This document shows positions 33,737-44,792 of a stretch of DNA of 64,000 nt, piece by piece; position 1 is the stretch's first letter, and each line of letters starts with the position of its first letter. The DNA comes from Diphasiastrum complanatum (taxonomy: Eukaryota; Streptophyta; Lycopodiopsida; Lycopodiales; Lycopodiaceae): assembly GCA_029204225.1 (NCBI GenBank), contig CM055104.1:52568294-52632293 (forward strand), written 5' to 3'. The notes beneath the pieces were generated by a model that ran no database searches, had not been told where the DNA came from, and worked only from the letters and a program-made list of their open reading frames with translations. The position numbers were made by a program, and so were the translations under genes.

Positions 33737-34385
33737 TGTCAAATTTCAGAGTAAAGGACTAAATTTGATCTAGAAATGATCACAAAGAGTGATTGGTAGC
33801 TTAAGATCTTGATCTATATCAAGACTAGCTTCCAAATCTAGCTTCTACTTGACAATCTTTGTGTTTCCAAGCAAGAACAATAAAAAATGATGACCCACGG
33901 CTTCACAAGTGTGAAGTATAGCTATTGTACAGCCTGATAACAGAGAAATAGTTTACTAAACATTTACTTAGCATTCATCCACAAAGAAAGTGCTTAAGAG
34001 AGTGTAAACACCAAGATTGCTTTACAGACCAATGTTTCTCATCATTAGCTCAATGATGGATCCATGGATCAAGTACAAAATCATCATAATCTCTCTCTAA
34101 GCTGCATCCAGCACGTGTGGGACAGCTCATTGTACTCATCCATATCCACTTTGGATAAGATCTATCAAGTTTGCCACATCATCCATTGGTGGTTTCTGTT
34201 GACCTTCTAGATTCCTACAAACTAGGACCTAACTCCTATAATTTAGGAGATGTCATATTAGACTCAAATGAAAGCTAATCAAAATGGATTTGAATATTAC
34301 AAGTGTCATTTCACACGTGTGGACAGGTCCTCACACATGTGGATCCATATAGATGTCAAATACATCAAAAAACCATGTGAAAATA
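33737..34385 (-). repeat. 5' LTR of copia element C (outer end truncated)
   Basis: It ends with CA next to the PBS. It holds CACACGTGTG at 34312-34321 and AGCACGTGTGGG near 34113. The outer end is cut by the plus-strand element A, so the full length is not seen. Confidence 0.65.
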
Positions 34386-34389
34386 TCAA

Positions 34390-35245
34390 AATTCGAAATC
34401 AAAACACTGCTGAAGGGCGAAGGCATCTGGTCGGTGACCGAACTCTCAGAGGTGCAGCCTCCAGAGGGAGACCCAAGGAGAGCTGAATGGATAAAAAAGG
34501 ATGAGCGTGCAATGGCGATCATCATTTCGTCCATCAACGAAGATCTACTCATGCATATTGAAGACGGCGAAAGTAGCCATACAGCATGGGAAAGATTAAA
34601 ACAGAAATACGAAGTGAGGACTACAGCTTCAGTGATGCAAGCTGCAATCCATACGATGGGATGGCAACCAGCTGGACCAGCATGTTGAGAAGATCAGAAT
34701 GATCTCTGCTCAACTTGCTGCATCAGGGCAAGAGCACCAGCAGGTCCCAGCACCACAACAGCTAATGTACTTCATGAAGTCTCTACCTACGTCCTATCAA
34801 CCGTTGAGAATGCTTATCCTGAGTCTACCAGATATGACATTCGACAAAGCAATCAGTCTTGTCATTAATGAGAGACTGATGAGGGATGAAGGAGAAGGAA
34901 GCAGTGATCAAGATAAAGCTCTCTTCACCAAAGAAAAGAAGAAGAACAAGAACAAACCCAAATTCGACAAGACAAAGTTCTCAAATCAACAATTTTTTTT
35001 CTTGTGATCACTATCACAAACCAGGCCATACAGCCAACAAATGCTGGTTCAATCCAGCAATACCTAGCATGCATTACAAGAAGAAGGGCACTCTGCATAC
35101 GATTGCAGATTCAACCCAAAAAAAAAGAACAAAACTGAGAAAGCAAATGTTGCAGAGTCATCAAAAGATGCAGATAGAGGTGATGAAGCCTTCAGAATAT
35201 TTGATGAAGCTTCAACAAGCTACACTGAACAAGACTATGATGTAG
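34390..35245 (+). pseudogene. Copia gag (element A)
   Basis: Frames show LLKGEGIWSVTELSEVQPPE, ERAMAIIISSINEDLLMHI, AWERLKQKYEV, then in another frame LMYFMKSLPTSYQPLRMLIL and a Lys-rich tail. The zinc knuckle reads CDHYHKPGHTANKC, with Tyr in place of the second Cys, so it would not bind zinc normally. At least two frame breaks occur, one at about 34686. Confidence 0.85.
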
Positions 35246-35640
35246 TCATTGATTCAAGAGCAACATCACACATCACGTGCAATAAGAAAATCTTGATCGA
35301 CTTCAGAGAACTCAAAAATAACAGAGTAGTGATTCTAGGTGATGGGAGCAGACACGATGTCAAAGGCATCGGGACTCTATAGCTGTGAACATTGTCAGGT
35401 CAAGCAGAGATGCCAGGAGCACTCTACGTGCCATCATTGAGAAAAGATCTGCTATCAGTCTCCAAAATGGCAGATCTTGGAGTTCAAGTTTTATTCGATG
35501 GCAATACATGCCACATGATCGAAAAAACAACAAGCAAATTGTTGACGGTTGGATGCAGAAAAGGAAATCTCTACCAAGCCAAGATAATCAGCAATTCTGA
35601 TAGCATATTAAATGCATCAGAAAATGAAGATCAGCTCTAG
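35245..35640 (+). pseudogene. Copia protease (element A), catalytic Gly changed
   Basis: The active-site block reads VVIDSRATSHITC instead of DSGATSH, so Gly is replaced by Arg. Further blocks are VVILGDGSRHDVKGIGTL, then a stop, then ALYVPSLRKDLLSVSKMADL. The protein would be inactive even without the stops. Confidence 0.85.
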
Positions 35641-36688
35641 CATAGGAGAATGTATAATCTGAATAGGAGGAGCTTGTATGACATGTGCAACAAAGACATA
35701 GTCACAAGTTTGAAGATATCAAGACCCGATATTGAATTATGCGAAGCCTGTTAGAAAGGCAAACAACATCGGAATCCATTCACACATGAGGGAAGAAGAG
35801 CCAAAGAAGTTCTTGAGCTTGTCCACTCAGATGTCTGTGGACCGATGAAAATGGATTCGCTCTCAAGATTGAGGTATTTCTTGACGTTCATAGATGATTA
35901 CAGCAGGATGACTATTCTACTACCTAAATTTTTTTTTTGAAGTGTTTGACTCTTTCAAGAAGTTCGTGGCATTTGCAAAGCGACACACCTCAAAGAAGAT
36001 TCAGATCATCAGATATGACAATGGAGGTGACTATATGAGCAAAGATTTTTCGAAATTCTGCCAAGAATAGGGGATAGAGCATCAGTTCACTCTTGCGTAC
36101 ACACCAGAATATAATGGTGTCGCGGAAAGAAGAAACAAGACACTAGTCGAAGGAGCCAGATGCTTGATGGCATAGGCTCGATTGCCAAGTCAAATTTGGA
36201 TTGAGGCAATAGTTGCAGCAGTACACCTGCAGAACAGATCAACAATGACATCGTTGGAAAATAAGGCACCGTATGAAATGTGGACAGGTAGAAAGCCTGA
36301 TCTATCATACGTACGTGTGTTTGGATGTGCAGCATACAAGCACATTCCAAAAGATAAAAGAAGCAAGCTCGATGATAAATCAAAGAAAATAATCATGGTC
36401 GGGTACTCGAATGGATCACAAGTGTACAGACTCTACAATCCAACCACGAATAAGGTTGTTTCGAGTAGAGATGTGAAGTTCGATGAGTCCACATTCCCTG
36501 GACTAAAGGATGAGAATGGCCATGAGATCTTCACACTACTACCAATTCAAGAGGGAGATCGAGGACATACGTCAAATCAGACTCCAAACCAGCAGGAAGC
36601 AGAATCCCACGAACAAGACGTTCGAGCAGTGACGAAACGAACCCAAAAGGTCAACAAGACAAAGAAGACCTCCAGATCGATACGCTGA
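35641..36688 (+). pseudogene. Copia integrase (element A) with TAG stops
   Basis: Blocks in order: LELVHSDVCGPMKMDSL, FIDDYSRM, IRYDNGGDY (usually SDNGGEY), YTPEYNGVAERRNKTLVEGA, PYEMWTGRKPDLSYVRVFG, IMVGYSNGSQVYRLYNP. In-frame TAG codons lie at 35752, 36068 and 36173, and a T-run near 35930 shifts the frame. The long open end is 36182-36688. Confidence 0.88.
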
Positions 36689-36699
36689 CAATCTTCAGT

Positions 36700-37526
36700 G
36701 GAGCGAAGACATGCAATCTGATTACTACAGCTTCATTGAAGAGCCGACAACATATCAAGAAGCTGTCCAGAGTTCAGAGGGAGAATTCTGGAAGTAGACA
36801 ATGTCAGAGGAGATCAAGTCGATGAGGTGAAATGAGGCATGGACACTAGAGCCACTGTTAGAAAACAGAAAGATTGTCGACTGCAAGTGGGTGTACAAAA
36901 AGAAAATGAAATCAGGTGACACTGTTGGCCATTATAAAACAAGGCTTGTCGCGAAGGGCTACACACAAAGGTATGGTGTTGATTATTTCGACACATATTC
37001 GTCGATGGTCAAGATGACAAGCATACAACTGCTCCTTGCATATGCTACACAACACAATCTGAAAATTCACCAAATTGATGTAAAGACAGCCTTTCTCCAC
37101 GAAGATCTAGAGGATGAAATCTTCATGAAGCAGCCTAAAGGATTTGAAGACCCCGACAATAGACAATATGTTTGTCAGTTGCAGAGATGCATTTATGGTC
37201 TAAAACAAGAATCACAAGCTTGGTACAAGAAGCTCGACAGTCTTCTGAAGTCTCTAGACTTCAATCCTACACAACCAGACTGTAATGTCTACATAAAAAG
37301 AGTAGGAAAAGATTTTGTGATACAGACTATTTTCGTGGATGATTATCGTATGATAGAGAACTCCTTGATGCTAATCAAGGACATGAAGAGTCAGATTTTT
37401 GAAAATTATGAAATCACAGATCTAGGGGAAGCAACAAAATGCCTCGGACTGGAGATCAGAAGAGATCGAATAAAGGGCGAAATGCACTTGAGTCAGTCTG
37501 AATATGCCAGAAAAGTGCCGAAGTAG
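36700..37526 (+). pseudogene. Copia reverse transcriptase (element A)
   Basis: The open part from 36891 contains KTRLVAKGYTQRYGVDYFDT, IHQIDVKTAFLHEDLEDEIF, the motif FVDDYRMIENS (copia YVDD/FVDD) and LGEATKCLGLEIRRDRIKG. It is the polymerase that copies element RNA into DNA. A TAG at 36795 precedes the open part, and a TAG at 37524 ends it where A2 has CAG in the same context. Confidence 0.9.
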
Positions 37527-38290
37527 TATCACATGATGGATTGCAAAGAAAAGGTCACACCAATTATAGCTAAAGCCAAGCTGACGAAGCAGGATTGTCC
37601 GAAAACAGAGGAAGAAAAACAGAAGATGGAAGGTATATCCTACCAAAACCTAATCAGTAGTCTGACTTACAATTTGTACCAGACCCGATATAGCTTTCTC
37701 TGTTTATGCTTTAAGCCAATTCTCTTCCAATCCTGGCATGGCACATTGGCAAATGAAAAAATGAATCCTACGATATCTGAAGGGTACCCAAAATATGGGA
37801 TTAATGTACAAAGCAGAAAACGAAAGAAAAGGATTCGAGCTGCACCACTATAGTGATGCAAGCTGGGCGAGTTGCAAAGATGACATCAAGTCCATAATTG
37901 GAGGATGTTCAATAGCGTGTGGAGCAGCAATCAGCTGGATATGCAAAAAGCAAACTTGGTAGCTCAATCCTCATGCAAAATTGAATATGTCGCAGCTTTA
38001 AAAGTGGCGAACAAAGTAGTTTGGTTGCAGATGATGCTGGAGGCAATTGGGATATCACAAGGAGGACCATGCACAATGATTATCTGTCCCAGGATCCTGT
38101 CTTCCATTCAAAGACAAAACACATACCTCTGAAGTATCATCACATTTGAGATTTGATCTCGAAAGGAGAGCTCCAAGTCCAGTACATAAAATCTGAAGAC
38201 ATGATTGCAGATCTGCTCACAAAGCCGCTCGACAAGCTACTCTTTGCAAAGCAAAGAAAGACAATTGGATTAAATGTGCAAAGCTGCAAG
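37527..38290 (+). pseudogene. Copia RNase H (element A)
   Basis: Scattered frames keep HYSDASWASCKDD-like sequence, AQSSCKIEYVAALKVANK, VVWLQMMLEAIGISQGGP and SEDMIADLLTKPLDKLLFAK. A TGA at 38147 stands where A2 has CGA (Arg). It ends just before the polypurine tract. Confidence 0.85.
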
Positions 38291-38303
38291 GTTCAAGAGG
38301 GAG

Positions 38304-39048
38304 TGTTAGAAATTGTAAACTCCTGCAACTTTGTCACGACGCGAAGCGAAGCAACACGAAGCAAAGGTTGAATGGCGAACAATTCATGAAAGTCAACGTA
38401 CCTCAAAAATCCTAAGACACGAAACGAAGCGAAACGAAGGTCATATGATTCACGAAAGTCAGACATGCCTCCATGACCAAAAGACACGACACGACACAAA
38501 ATGAAAAGAAAACAAAAGAAAATCTTTCGTGCTGCCAACTGGCAGCTCAACAGGCATGGAGCTTTGAACTTCACGCTCAGCTGAAACAATCAACAATTAT
38601 AGAGAGTAAATAACTAGTTGACTAGCATTAACTACTCTTGTAATTCTCTGTTTAGCTATCTTGTAAACTCCACACAATGGAGATATAAACAATTTTCTGG
38701 ATCAACAGAATACATTGAGAAGTCCGCGAGAGTAGAGCAGAAAAAGAAAAGAATTAAAAATATAGAGAAAAGAAATAGTTGTGCATGAAAGTCTGCCAAC
38801 GACCAGAACATAGCGAAATAGCAGAGTGTCAGGTCGCCAACGAGCGAGACACTGATCATCTCACTCTAAAAATAAAACTGATAATACAGTTACTCTCTCT
38901 TGTGCATCTCCTTGTTTTTCGTTGTCTTGATTGCTAGAATGATATCTATTCTGTGATCTGTAGTCGCGTGTCTAGGATCTTGCAAGCTTCTGCATAAGAA
39001 AATTCAAAAGAAACAAATCCGTTCGCGACACAAAACCCATTCGCGACA
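38304..39048 (+). repeat. 3' LTR of copia element A (LTR-A family)
   Basis: It begins TGTTAGAAATTGTAAACTCC immediately after the polypurine tract TTCAAGAGGGAG and reads to GCGACA at 39048 (a second possible end is 39030). It matches the A2 LTR. It is rich in ACGAAGCGAA-like motifs near its start. Confidence 0.8.
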
Positions 39049-39059
39049 ATTTGGGCTTT

Positions 39060-39560
39060 AAGCCAGAACCTTATTTGGGGGAGAAGAAAGAGAAGAAACT
39101 AGAGGTGGTGGGACGACTGGTTAACCAAGTGGAATAATTACTTCAATCTACATGCAATTCTAGAAGAGAAAAAATTGAGAGCATTCTTCCGTTCTTCCAA
39201 GGAAAGGCTTCATCATGATGGCGTGATTTGCAACCCAAACCCACCACATGGGAAGAATTCACGGAAGTATTCAAAAATCGTTTGTGGTCGGGGATGATTT
39301 GGATTTTGACCAAAGATTTGTCAGTTGCAAAATGGATACGCGGAGCTTAAACTCTTGCCTGCAAGAAGTTATGGATTTGTGGATCAAAGTTCTGTAATTC
39401 GATGCAAAATTGGCACTTTGGCAGTTTATCCTTGATTTGTCAGCTGGCTATTAGAATAAATGTAAGCGAAACGTGCTTCAGACTTTCGATGACCTTGCCG
39501 AATGTTGTTGTTGTTGTTAATCCCACTCATGTTGATCTCTTGTCTTGCTCATCCATCACA
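39060..39560 (+). pseudogene. Ty3/gypsy gag relic
   Basis: Split plus frames read WNNYFNLHAILEEKKLRAFF and, after a frameshift, LQPKPTTWEEFTEVFKNR, the characteristic W..W....YF....I.EE.KL and LQP.PTTWEEF..VF..R blocks of gypsy gag. It begins right after the LTR of element A. Confidence 0.65.
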
Positions 39561-40019
39561 CTTGAAGAAGTAGCAGGAGTGGCATCTCAAGAAAGAAATA
39601 GGCTTCCTATCTATGAATTGATTTCTCTAGCAATTGAGACATATGGCCCCCTTCATCGATGTTTTGACGAATTCCTTCACAGGTGTGCTCATTTGGTAAG
39701 GGTGTTCACGCTTTAACGCTTATGGCCTTCTTCAGACAACAAATTTATATCCCTTGCAATGAGCTCAGACTTTGTCAATCTTGCAAAGGGCGATGGTGGC
39801 CGAGTTGGTGTCTTCTCACTCCCCTTTACTAGCCGATTCACCATCGACCCACTTTTATGATATGTTATAGTCAATCCACGAAGCTCCAATGGCAACAATG
39901 TGATTTTTTCCTTTTGCTAACAATAAAATCATGTTGTCATCTTAGTCATAGTACAAACTCCACTCTTATTAACCTTAGATTTTTTGGCCCTGCCTTGCTT
40001 GCAAGTGATGAGAATTCGC
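39561..40019. other. No gene recognised
   Basis: A plus frame with VVVVVNPTHVDLLSC and following residues may continue the gypsy gag relic, but no motif is clear. Confidence 0.3.
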
Positions 40020-40633
40020 GGTCTCGAAAAACAGTTGCGATACAGTCATGAAAGCGAAGCAACCACAATTCAATGCGATTCAGATGGAGTTCAGATGCGG
40101 TCGCTGGACACTGCCAGCTGAATCACTCCTACAGTCCTCCAGAATGTAGTCAGGCACTGCTAATCTACGTTTGTAAATTAATGTAGCACTCAACAAATTC
40201 AACCAATGTGTGAAATTGAAATGAATGGGAGAATCAGACACATGAATAACAGCAGACACATTGGCATTCAAGATCATACATCATATATTGACATGTGCAC
40301 AATTGCTACAAGATTATCTATTAAATTTTCTTTGATTCTTCAAGCACTGCATGCAGATCCACGCAGTGCGTTGGCATGAGAGAAATACAGTTCTCTCACG
40401 AGTGGATGTCTCGCTTACTAGCGGACCTGTGGATCACTATGGATCCTGCTCATAGAACTTTCCTCGCACGCAGGCATACTTCTTGTCTATGTTTTGTCTT
40501 GATTGCTTACTAGCATCAAACTGCTTCATACATGTGTGTGTATGTTCTGTATCTGTCTATGTGTCAAGTATCATCTTGTAGGTATATAGTCGCTCTGAGT
40601 AACCTTTTTAATTAGAGTGATTAAGCATCTATG
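40020..40633 (-). repeat. LTR-B fragment (3' 60 per cent)
   Basis: On the minus strand it matches 57637-58224 of the full LTR-B. It shares an internal 250-bp block with 30200-30444 in the opposite orientation. Its 5' part is missing at the 40633 side. Confidence 0.8.
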
Positions 40634-40639
40634 ACGTCC

Positions 40640-40990
40640 TTCAAATGCGTTGGAATCCGACGTCCATGTTGGTTTAGGCCCAAACACCTAATGCAAGATG
40701 TCGTGAACATGCTTTTGGATTGCTGACGTGGACGTCGGAATCCGATGTCCGTGTCGGATGACACGTAAATATTTTTTAAGAAAAAAAATGCCTCGCCATG
40801 TCCACATCGAGATGTCGGATTCCAACATGTCGGATTCCGACGTGCACTTTAAAAATTGGTTGCCGCCACAATTTCCCAATCACTGGACAATGATTTTGGG
40901 ATTTTTTGCCTGGACGTCGGATTCTGACGTGTCAAATTATGACAAATTATAAAATTTTCAAAAATATGTTGGACGCTCACGTCGAAATCC
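40640..40990. repeat. Cluster of near-palindromic GTCGGAATCCGAC motifs
   Basis: Variants of TCGGAATCCGA and TCGGATTCCGA occur around 40650, 40734, 40815, 40831 and 40916, with further ACGTC cores between. The repeated motif appears in both orientations. The nature of the block (MITE, LTR piece, tandem array) is not clear. Confidence 0.55.
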
Positions 40991-41086
40991 ACGCGATATA
41001 TTATTGTATTCTTTTGAAAACATTTGTTGTTGTTCAAAGGCGTGCTTTGTCAAATAGGTTGAAAGAGAAGATCAAGTCATTGCTAC

Positions 41087-41540
41087 ATGGCAACCTCAAG
41101 TGAAGTCATGTTGGAAGCCAATGATAGGCTTACCTCAAGTAGCTATCCATTGTGGAAAGTGAGGATGGAATTACTTCTTGAGATGAATGATGTTTTGGAT
41201 ATTGTTGTAGGTTTGGAGGAGAGACCAGCAACACAAGAAGGTCAAATGAGGTATGATAAGAGGGCCAAAAAAATTCTACACATTATCAAGATGAATGATA
41301 TCAATGAGATTATCAAGGAAGTTGGTAAGTGTACTTCATTTAAGGATGCTTGGGATTCATTGAAGTAGCTTTATGAATCCAAGTCTAATTCTAGAGTGTT
41401 GACTCTAAGAAGGCAAATATTTTCTTGTTTGCAAAATAAGGAAGAAAGACCAAGTACTTTTGTTTTGAGGATGAAAGCATTGAATGATGAATTGGCTTGC
41501 ATTGATGGGAGCATTAAGGAGTCTTGCTTTATACTTATTG
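41087..41540 (+). pseudogene. Copia gag N-terminal part (UBN2-type)
   Basis: From the ATG at 41087 the frame reads EANDRLTSSSYPLWKVRMEL, VVGLEERPATQ and INEIIKEVGKCTSFKDAWDS, then TAG (41366), then continues LYESKSNSRVLTLRRQIFSC and STFVLRMKALNDELACI. These are gag capsid-like blocks. Homology stops at about 41540, where minus-strand copia RT begins. Confidence 0.85.
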
Positions 41541-42435
41541 ATAGATCCATCATGATTATACTTGATTCTGAATACCCAATTACATCCAATCACATGCATG
41601 TTGTTTGGTGGCTCCACAAGCTCCCATGTGTTTTTGACATCAAGGCTTCAAACTCTTGGGTCATTGCTTCAACCCGCATCTTGGATCGAAGAGCTTCTTG
41701 GACATCTTTAGGCTCTTCATCTGATATAAAGAGAGCATGATAGGAAGATTCACCTCCACTTGCCTTCCTTCCTTCTTCATCGTATGTGAGCCTCCTTGGC
41801 TCAGATCTTGCTCGTGTAGATCTTCTTGGTGTGGTAGCTTGAATTTGCTCCTCCTCAAGCCTCGGCCTCACCACCTCTTGAGCCGCATCAAGATTGATGA
41901 TTGATCTTGCACGAGACTCCTTGATCTATGCATCATCCAAGTTAAACTTCTTATCTTCATGGAAGATCACATCTCTACTAACAATAGTAGAAGGAATATA
42001 TACTTTGTATGCTTTTTTTAATGGATGCATATCCTACCGTAAATTCCTTTAACTGCACTAGGATCTTCCTTCTTCCTAGTTTCTAGAGGCACATGCACAA
42101 AGCCTGCACAGCCAAAAATCCTAAGATGATCTACCTTAGGCTTTTTCTTATACAACATCTCAAATGGTGGTTTTCGTCCAATTGCAAGATTAGGAAGCCT
42201 ATTACAAAGATAGTTTGCACATGCAATTGCCTCTCCCCAAAATTCTTTACGCAGAGAGCTTCTAGCCTAATGGCTTTTGCACATTCACACAAAGTTCTAT
42301 ATTTTCTCTCAGCAACTCCATTTTGCTGAGGAGTATATGAACAAGAAAACTCTCTTTGAATGCCCTCTCTCTCATAAAAGTCTTTAAACTTATTGGAAGT
42401 ATATTCTCCTCTACTATCACTTCTCAAAGCTTTCA
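41541..42435 (-). pseudogene. Copia pol: integrase end, linker and RT start (lower part of split element)
   Basis: Minus frames show, from high to low coordinate: ALRSDSRGEYTSNKFKDFYE, YTPQQNGVAERKYRTLCECA, a linker with TTPRRSTRARSEPRRLTYDE, and CNWVFRIKYNHDGSINKYKA of early RT, which breaks off near 41543. Frames shift several times. Its upper part continues beyond the gypsy insertion at 49199-49740. Confidence 0.85.
42431..42435. repeat. Target-site duplication TTTCA, left copy
   Basis: Pairs with 49199-49203 around the chromovirus; five bases is the usual length for gypsy insertions. Confidence 0.85.
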
Positions 42436-43450
42436 TTTTACAAGTAGAGGTGATGAAGTCCTCCAAATCCAAGGTAGAGCCTCCAAATGTCCTCCAAGCA
42501 ACCTGCAAGCTTCAAGATGCTCCCCAACTCCAAGCTAGGATGCCTCCACCTGCAAGTAAGGATCTGCAAGCCTCCAAGGATCTCTCCTCCACCTGTGTCC
42601 CTACTCTTTAAACACAAAGATAGATAACAAGCTGGCCTCAAGTATTCACCACCCAACCAAAGCTAGATCCAAGCTCCAAGCAAGACCTATCCAGCACCCC
42701 CCTTGCTAACCATAAACAAATCACAAGCATACCACAACACTCCATAGCATTCTCAAGATCCAAACCCTACTTATGTCCCATACCATAAGCAAGATCCAAA
42801 CCTCAAGCATACTACCACAAGAAAGCACTCTACACATTAGTAACAACACTAGAGCATAAGCAAAGCAAACAAGAGAGATCCCCCCCTCCCAATGGGCGCC
42901 CTATTACCCTCATATAGATGGCCCATGGACCCCTCCAATGCACTATGGAGTTCCATGCACATCCAATGAGAGAGAGAGAAGACTAGGGGAGTTAAAGAAT
43001 CTCCAAGAGCCTCCATAGGCTTATGGAAGGTCAAGAGACTCCTTCCGTAACCTATGACTCTTTGAATGCCTAGTTGGCAACTCAATGGACACTTTAAAAG
43101 GGTGCCCTCCTACTAGGTCCCATTGCCCAAGTTGTGCATGTATGAAAAATAGTCATCCAATGACTTTCTACAACTTCACTAGGTTCCATACCTCCATCCA
43201 AGGCATAGACACCTACTTGCCCTTAACCAAGGACACTAGTACCTTAATCTAAGGTACCTACTCTTAATACTAAGGGTACCCCTTATCCAAAGGTCACGTG
43301 ACTCCATACCTCCAACTAAGGTATAGTCACATGCTTGTCCTTATCCAAGGGCACATACTCTTAATCCTAAGGGTACCTTGCCATTTAGCCCCCAACACTA
43401 AATGGTCTATTACGGGTCTGAAGTACTGCTAGTTACATAGGTATGTAACA
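42436..43450 (-). repeat. 3' LTR of the chromovirus (1015 bp)
   Basis: Begins TGTTACATACC on the minus strand, directly after the polypurine tract. It is a close copy of 48120-49198 with scattered substitutions. It lacks about 60 bp present at 48836-48895 in the other LTR and has a shorter version of the stretch near 43068. Confidence 0.93.
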
Positions 43451-43462
43451 TTCCTTCCCCCT

Positions 43463-43587
43463 AAACTTAAATTTTTCCTTGTAGGGAAAAATTTGAAAAA
43501 TTCTTCTGGAGATCAGCCTCCTTTTCCCAGGTATCCTCCTCTTCTGATTTGCCCCTCCGGTGGTCTACCAGCTATTATCAAGGTTCT
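43463..43587 (-). pseudogene. Chromodomain remnant of the chromovirus integrase
   Basis: In another frame than integrase, the sequence reads VDHRRGKSEEEDTWEKEADL and QKNFSNFSLQGKI before a stop. That is the second half of an integrase chromodomain (W....EE.TWE.E.DL...FP), which guides insertion through histone-tail binding. It places the element among chromoviruses. The first half is lost to the frameshift. Confidence 0.75.
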
Positions 43588-44740
43588 TTACAGGCTATTA
43601 ACAATTGCCTTGAGTTCAGGTGGTCCACTCACGGACTCATCACGAAGAAGTTCCACTAGATCTTCCACAGGGACCAGGGTCTCCCCAACCCCCAATGAGG
43701 GTTTCAACTTACTAACGTGGAAAATATGATGAATTCCCACATTAGCTGGAAGGTCTAGTTTGTATGCGACCTTGTTTATCACTTGGATAACCTTAAAAGG
43801 ACCGCAATACCTAGGTGCCAACTGTGCACACTTAATAGTTTTCAAGTTTCTAGAGTGACTAGGGACTCTCAAAAACACCCAGTCGTTGACCATGAATACC
43901 TTGTGTTTCCGAGATAGATCGGCATAGTGCCTTGCCATGTCCTGGGCACTTCTTATGCTATCTTTAGCCAGCTGTAACATTTCTTGCATATCCACAAGGA
44001 AATCAACTGCGGCTTGCACCCGTAGGTTTTTCATGCCAACACTAATTGGTGATCGAGGTTGAAAACCATACATAAGCATGAAAGGGCTGAATTCGGTCGC
44101 TGAATGTTTTGCATAGTTATATGCAAATTTCACCAGTGGAAGGTACTGTTCCCAATCAGACTGCCGATGGCCCACATATGCTCGAAGCATATCCTCCATC
44201 GTCTGATTGGTCCTTTCCGTTTGACCGTCTGATTCCAGATGATCTGTAGAACTCAAACTTAAAGTTGCTTCCAACTTTTCAAATACTGCTTGCCAAAAAT
44301 TCCCAGTGAATTTTGGGTCACAGTCATTGACAATATCGCAAGACAGCCCGTATAGTCGAAAAAGCTTCTCAACAAACAGTTGAGCTAGTTCTGAAGCTTT
44401 AACAGTAGTTTTCGTTGGGATAAATTGAGCAAACTTCGTAAGTCTGTCAACAATGACCCAAACCAAATCATGGCCCTTCCTTGTACGTGGAAGCCCGACC
44501 ACAAAATCCATAGATATATTTTCCCACTTTTCGGTAGGAATATCTAAAGGATGTAATAGGCCACTAGCTTTTAGCCTCTCTGCTTTATTTAATTGGCACT
44601 TAGTACATTTAAGTATGTAGGCCTCTACCTGACTTTTCATCTTAGGCCACCAAAATTGCCTTCGAACTAAGTCAAGTGTTCTTTGTATACCCGGATGTCC
44701 TGCGAACTGTCATGACACTCGTGCAAGATTTGGGCCCTTA
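43588..44740 (-). pseudogene. Chromovirus integrase
   Basis: The open frame from 44640 continues upstream (44641-44720) as GHPGIQRTLDLVRRQFWWPK, and a frameshift near 44710 separates this from CHDS. Zinc region: CTKCQLNKAERLKASG. Core: ISMDFVVGLPRTRKGHDLVW, IVNDCDPKFTGNFW (Asn for the usual Ser, Asp kept) and LESDGQTERTNQ with the catalytic Glu, so the three acidic residues remain. The C-terminal part (GPFKVIQVINKVAYKLDLP, IHHIFHVSKLKPSL) is the GPY/F domain. The frame stops at 43588, before the chromodomain. Confidence 0.9.
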
Positions 44741-44792
44741 CAATGTCATTCTTTGGTACACACACCTTTCCTTTACAAAACAAAATCTTGTT

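Larger units (their letters stand above)
30445..34385 (-). mobile_element. Ty1/copia element C, 3'-truncated
   Basis: On the minus strand, in order: part of a 5' LTR (from about 34385 to 33737), a Met-tRNA primer-binding site (33736-33725), gag (about 33120-32340), protease (about 32510-31923), integrase (about 31850-30900) and the N-terminal part of reverse transcriptase, which breaks off at 30447 against LTR-B sequence. Gag, protease, integrase and RT are split by frameshifts and stops. The LTR shares CACACGTGTG motifs and several blocks with the LTR at 60247. Confidence 0.85.
34390..39048 (+). mobile_element. Ty1/copia element A, 5'-truncated
   Basis: A plus-strand element with gag, protease, integrase, RT, RNase H, polypurine tract and 3' LTR in copia order. 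The 5' LTR and the start of gag are missing at the junction with element C. Every domain is present but each is damaged by premature stops or substitutions. Several stops are TAG at Gln positions. Its closest relative in the window is A2 (5071-7157). Confidence 0.9.
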
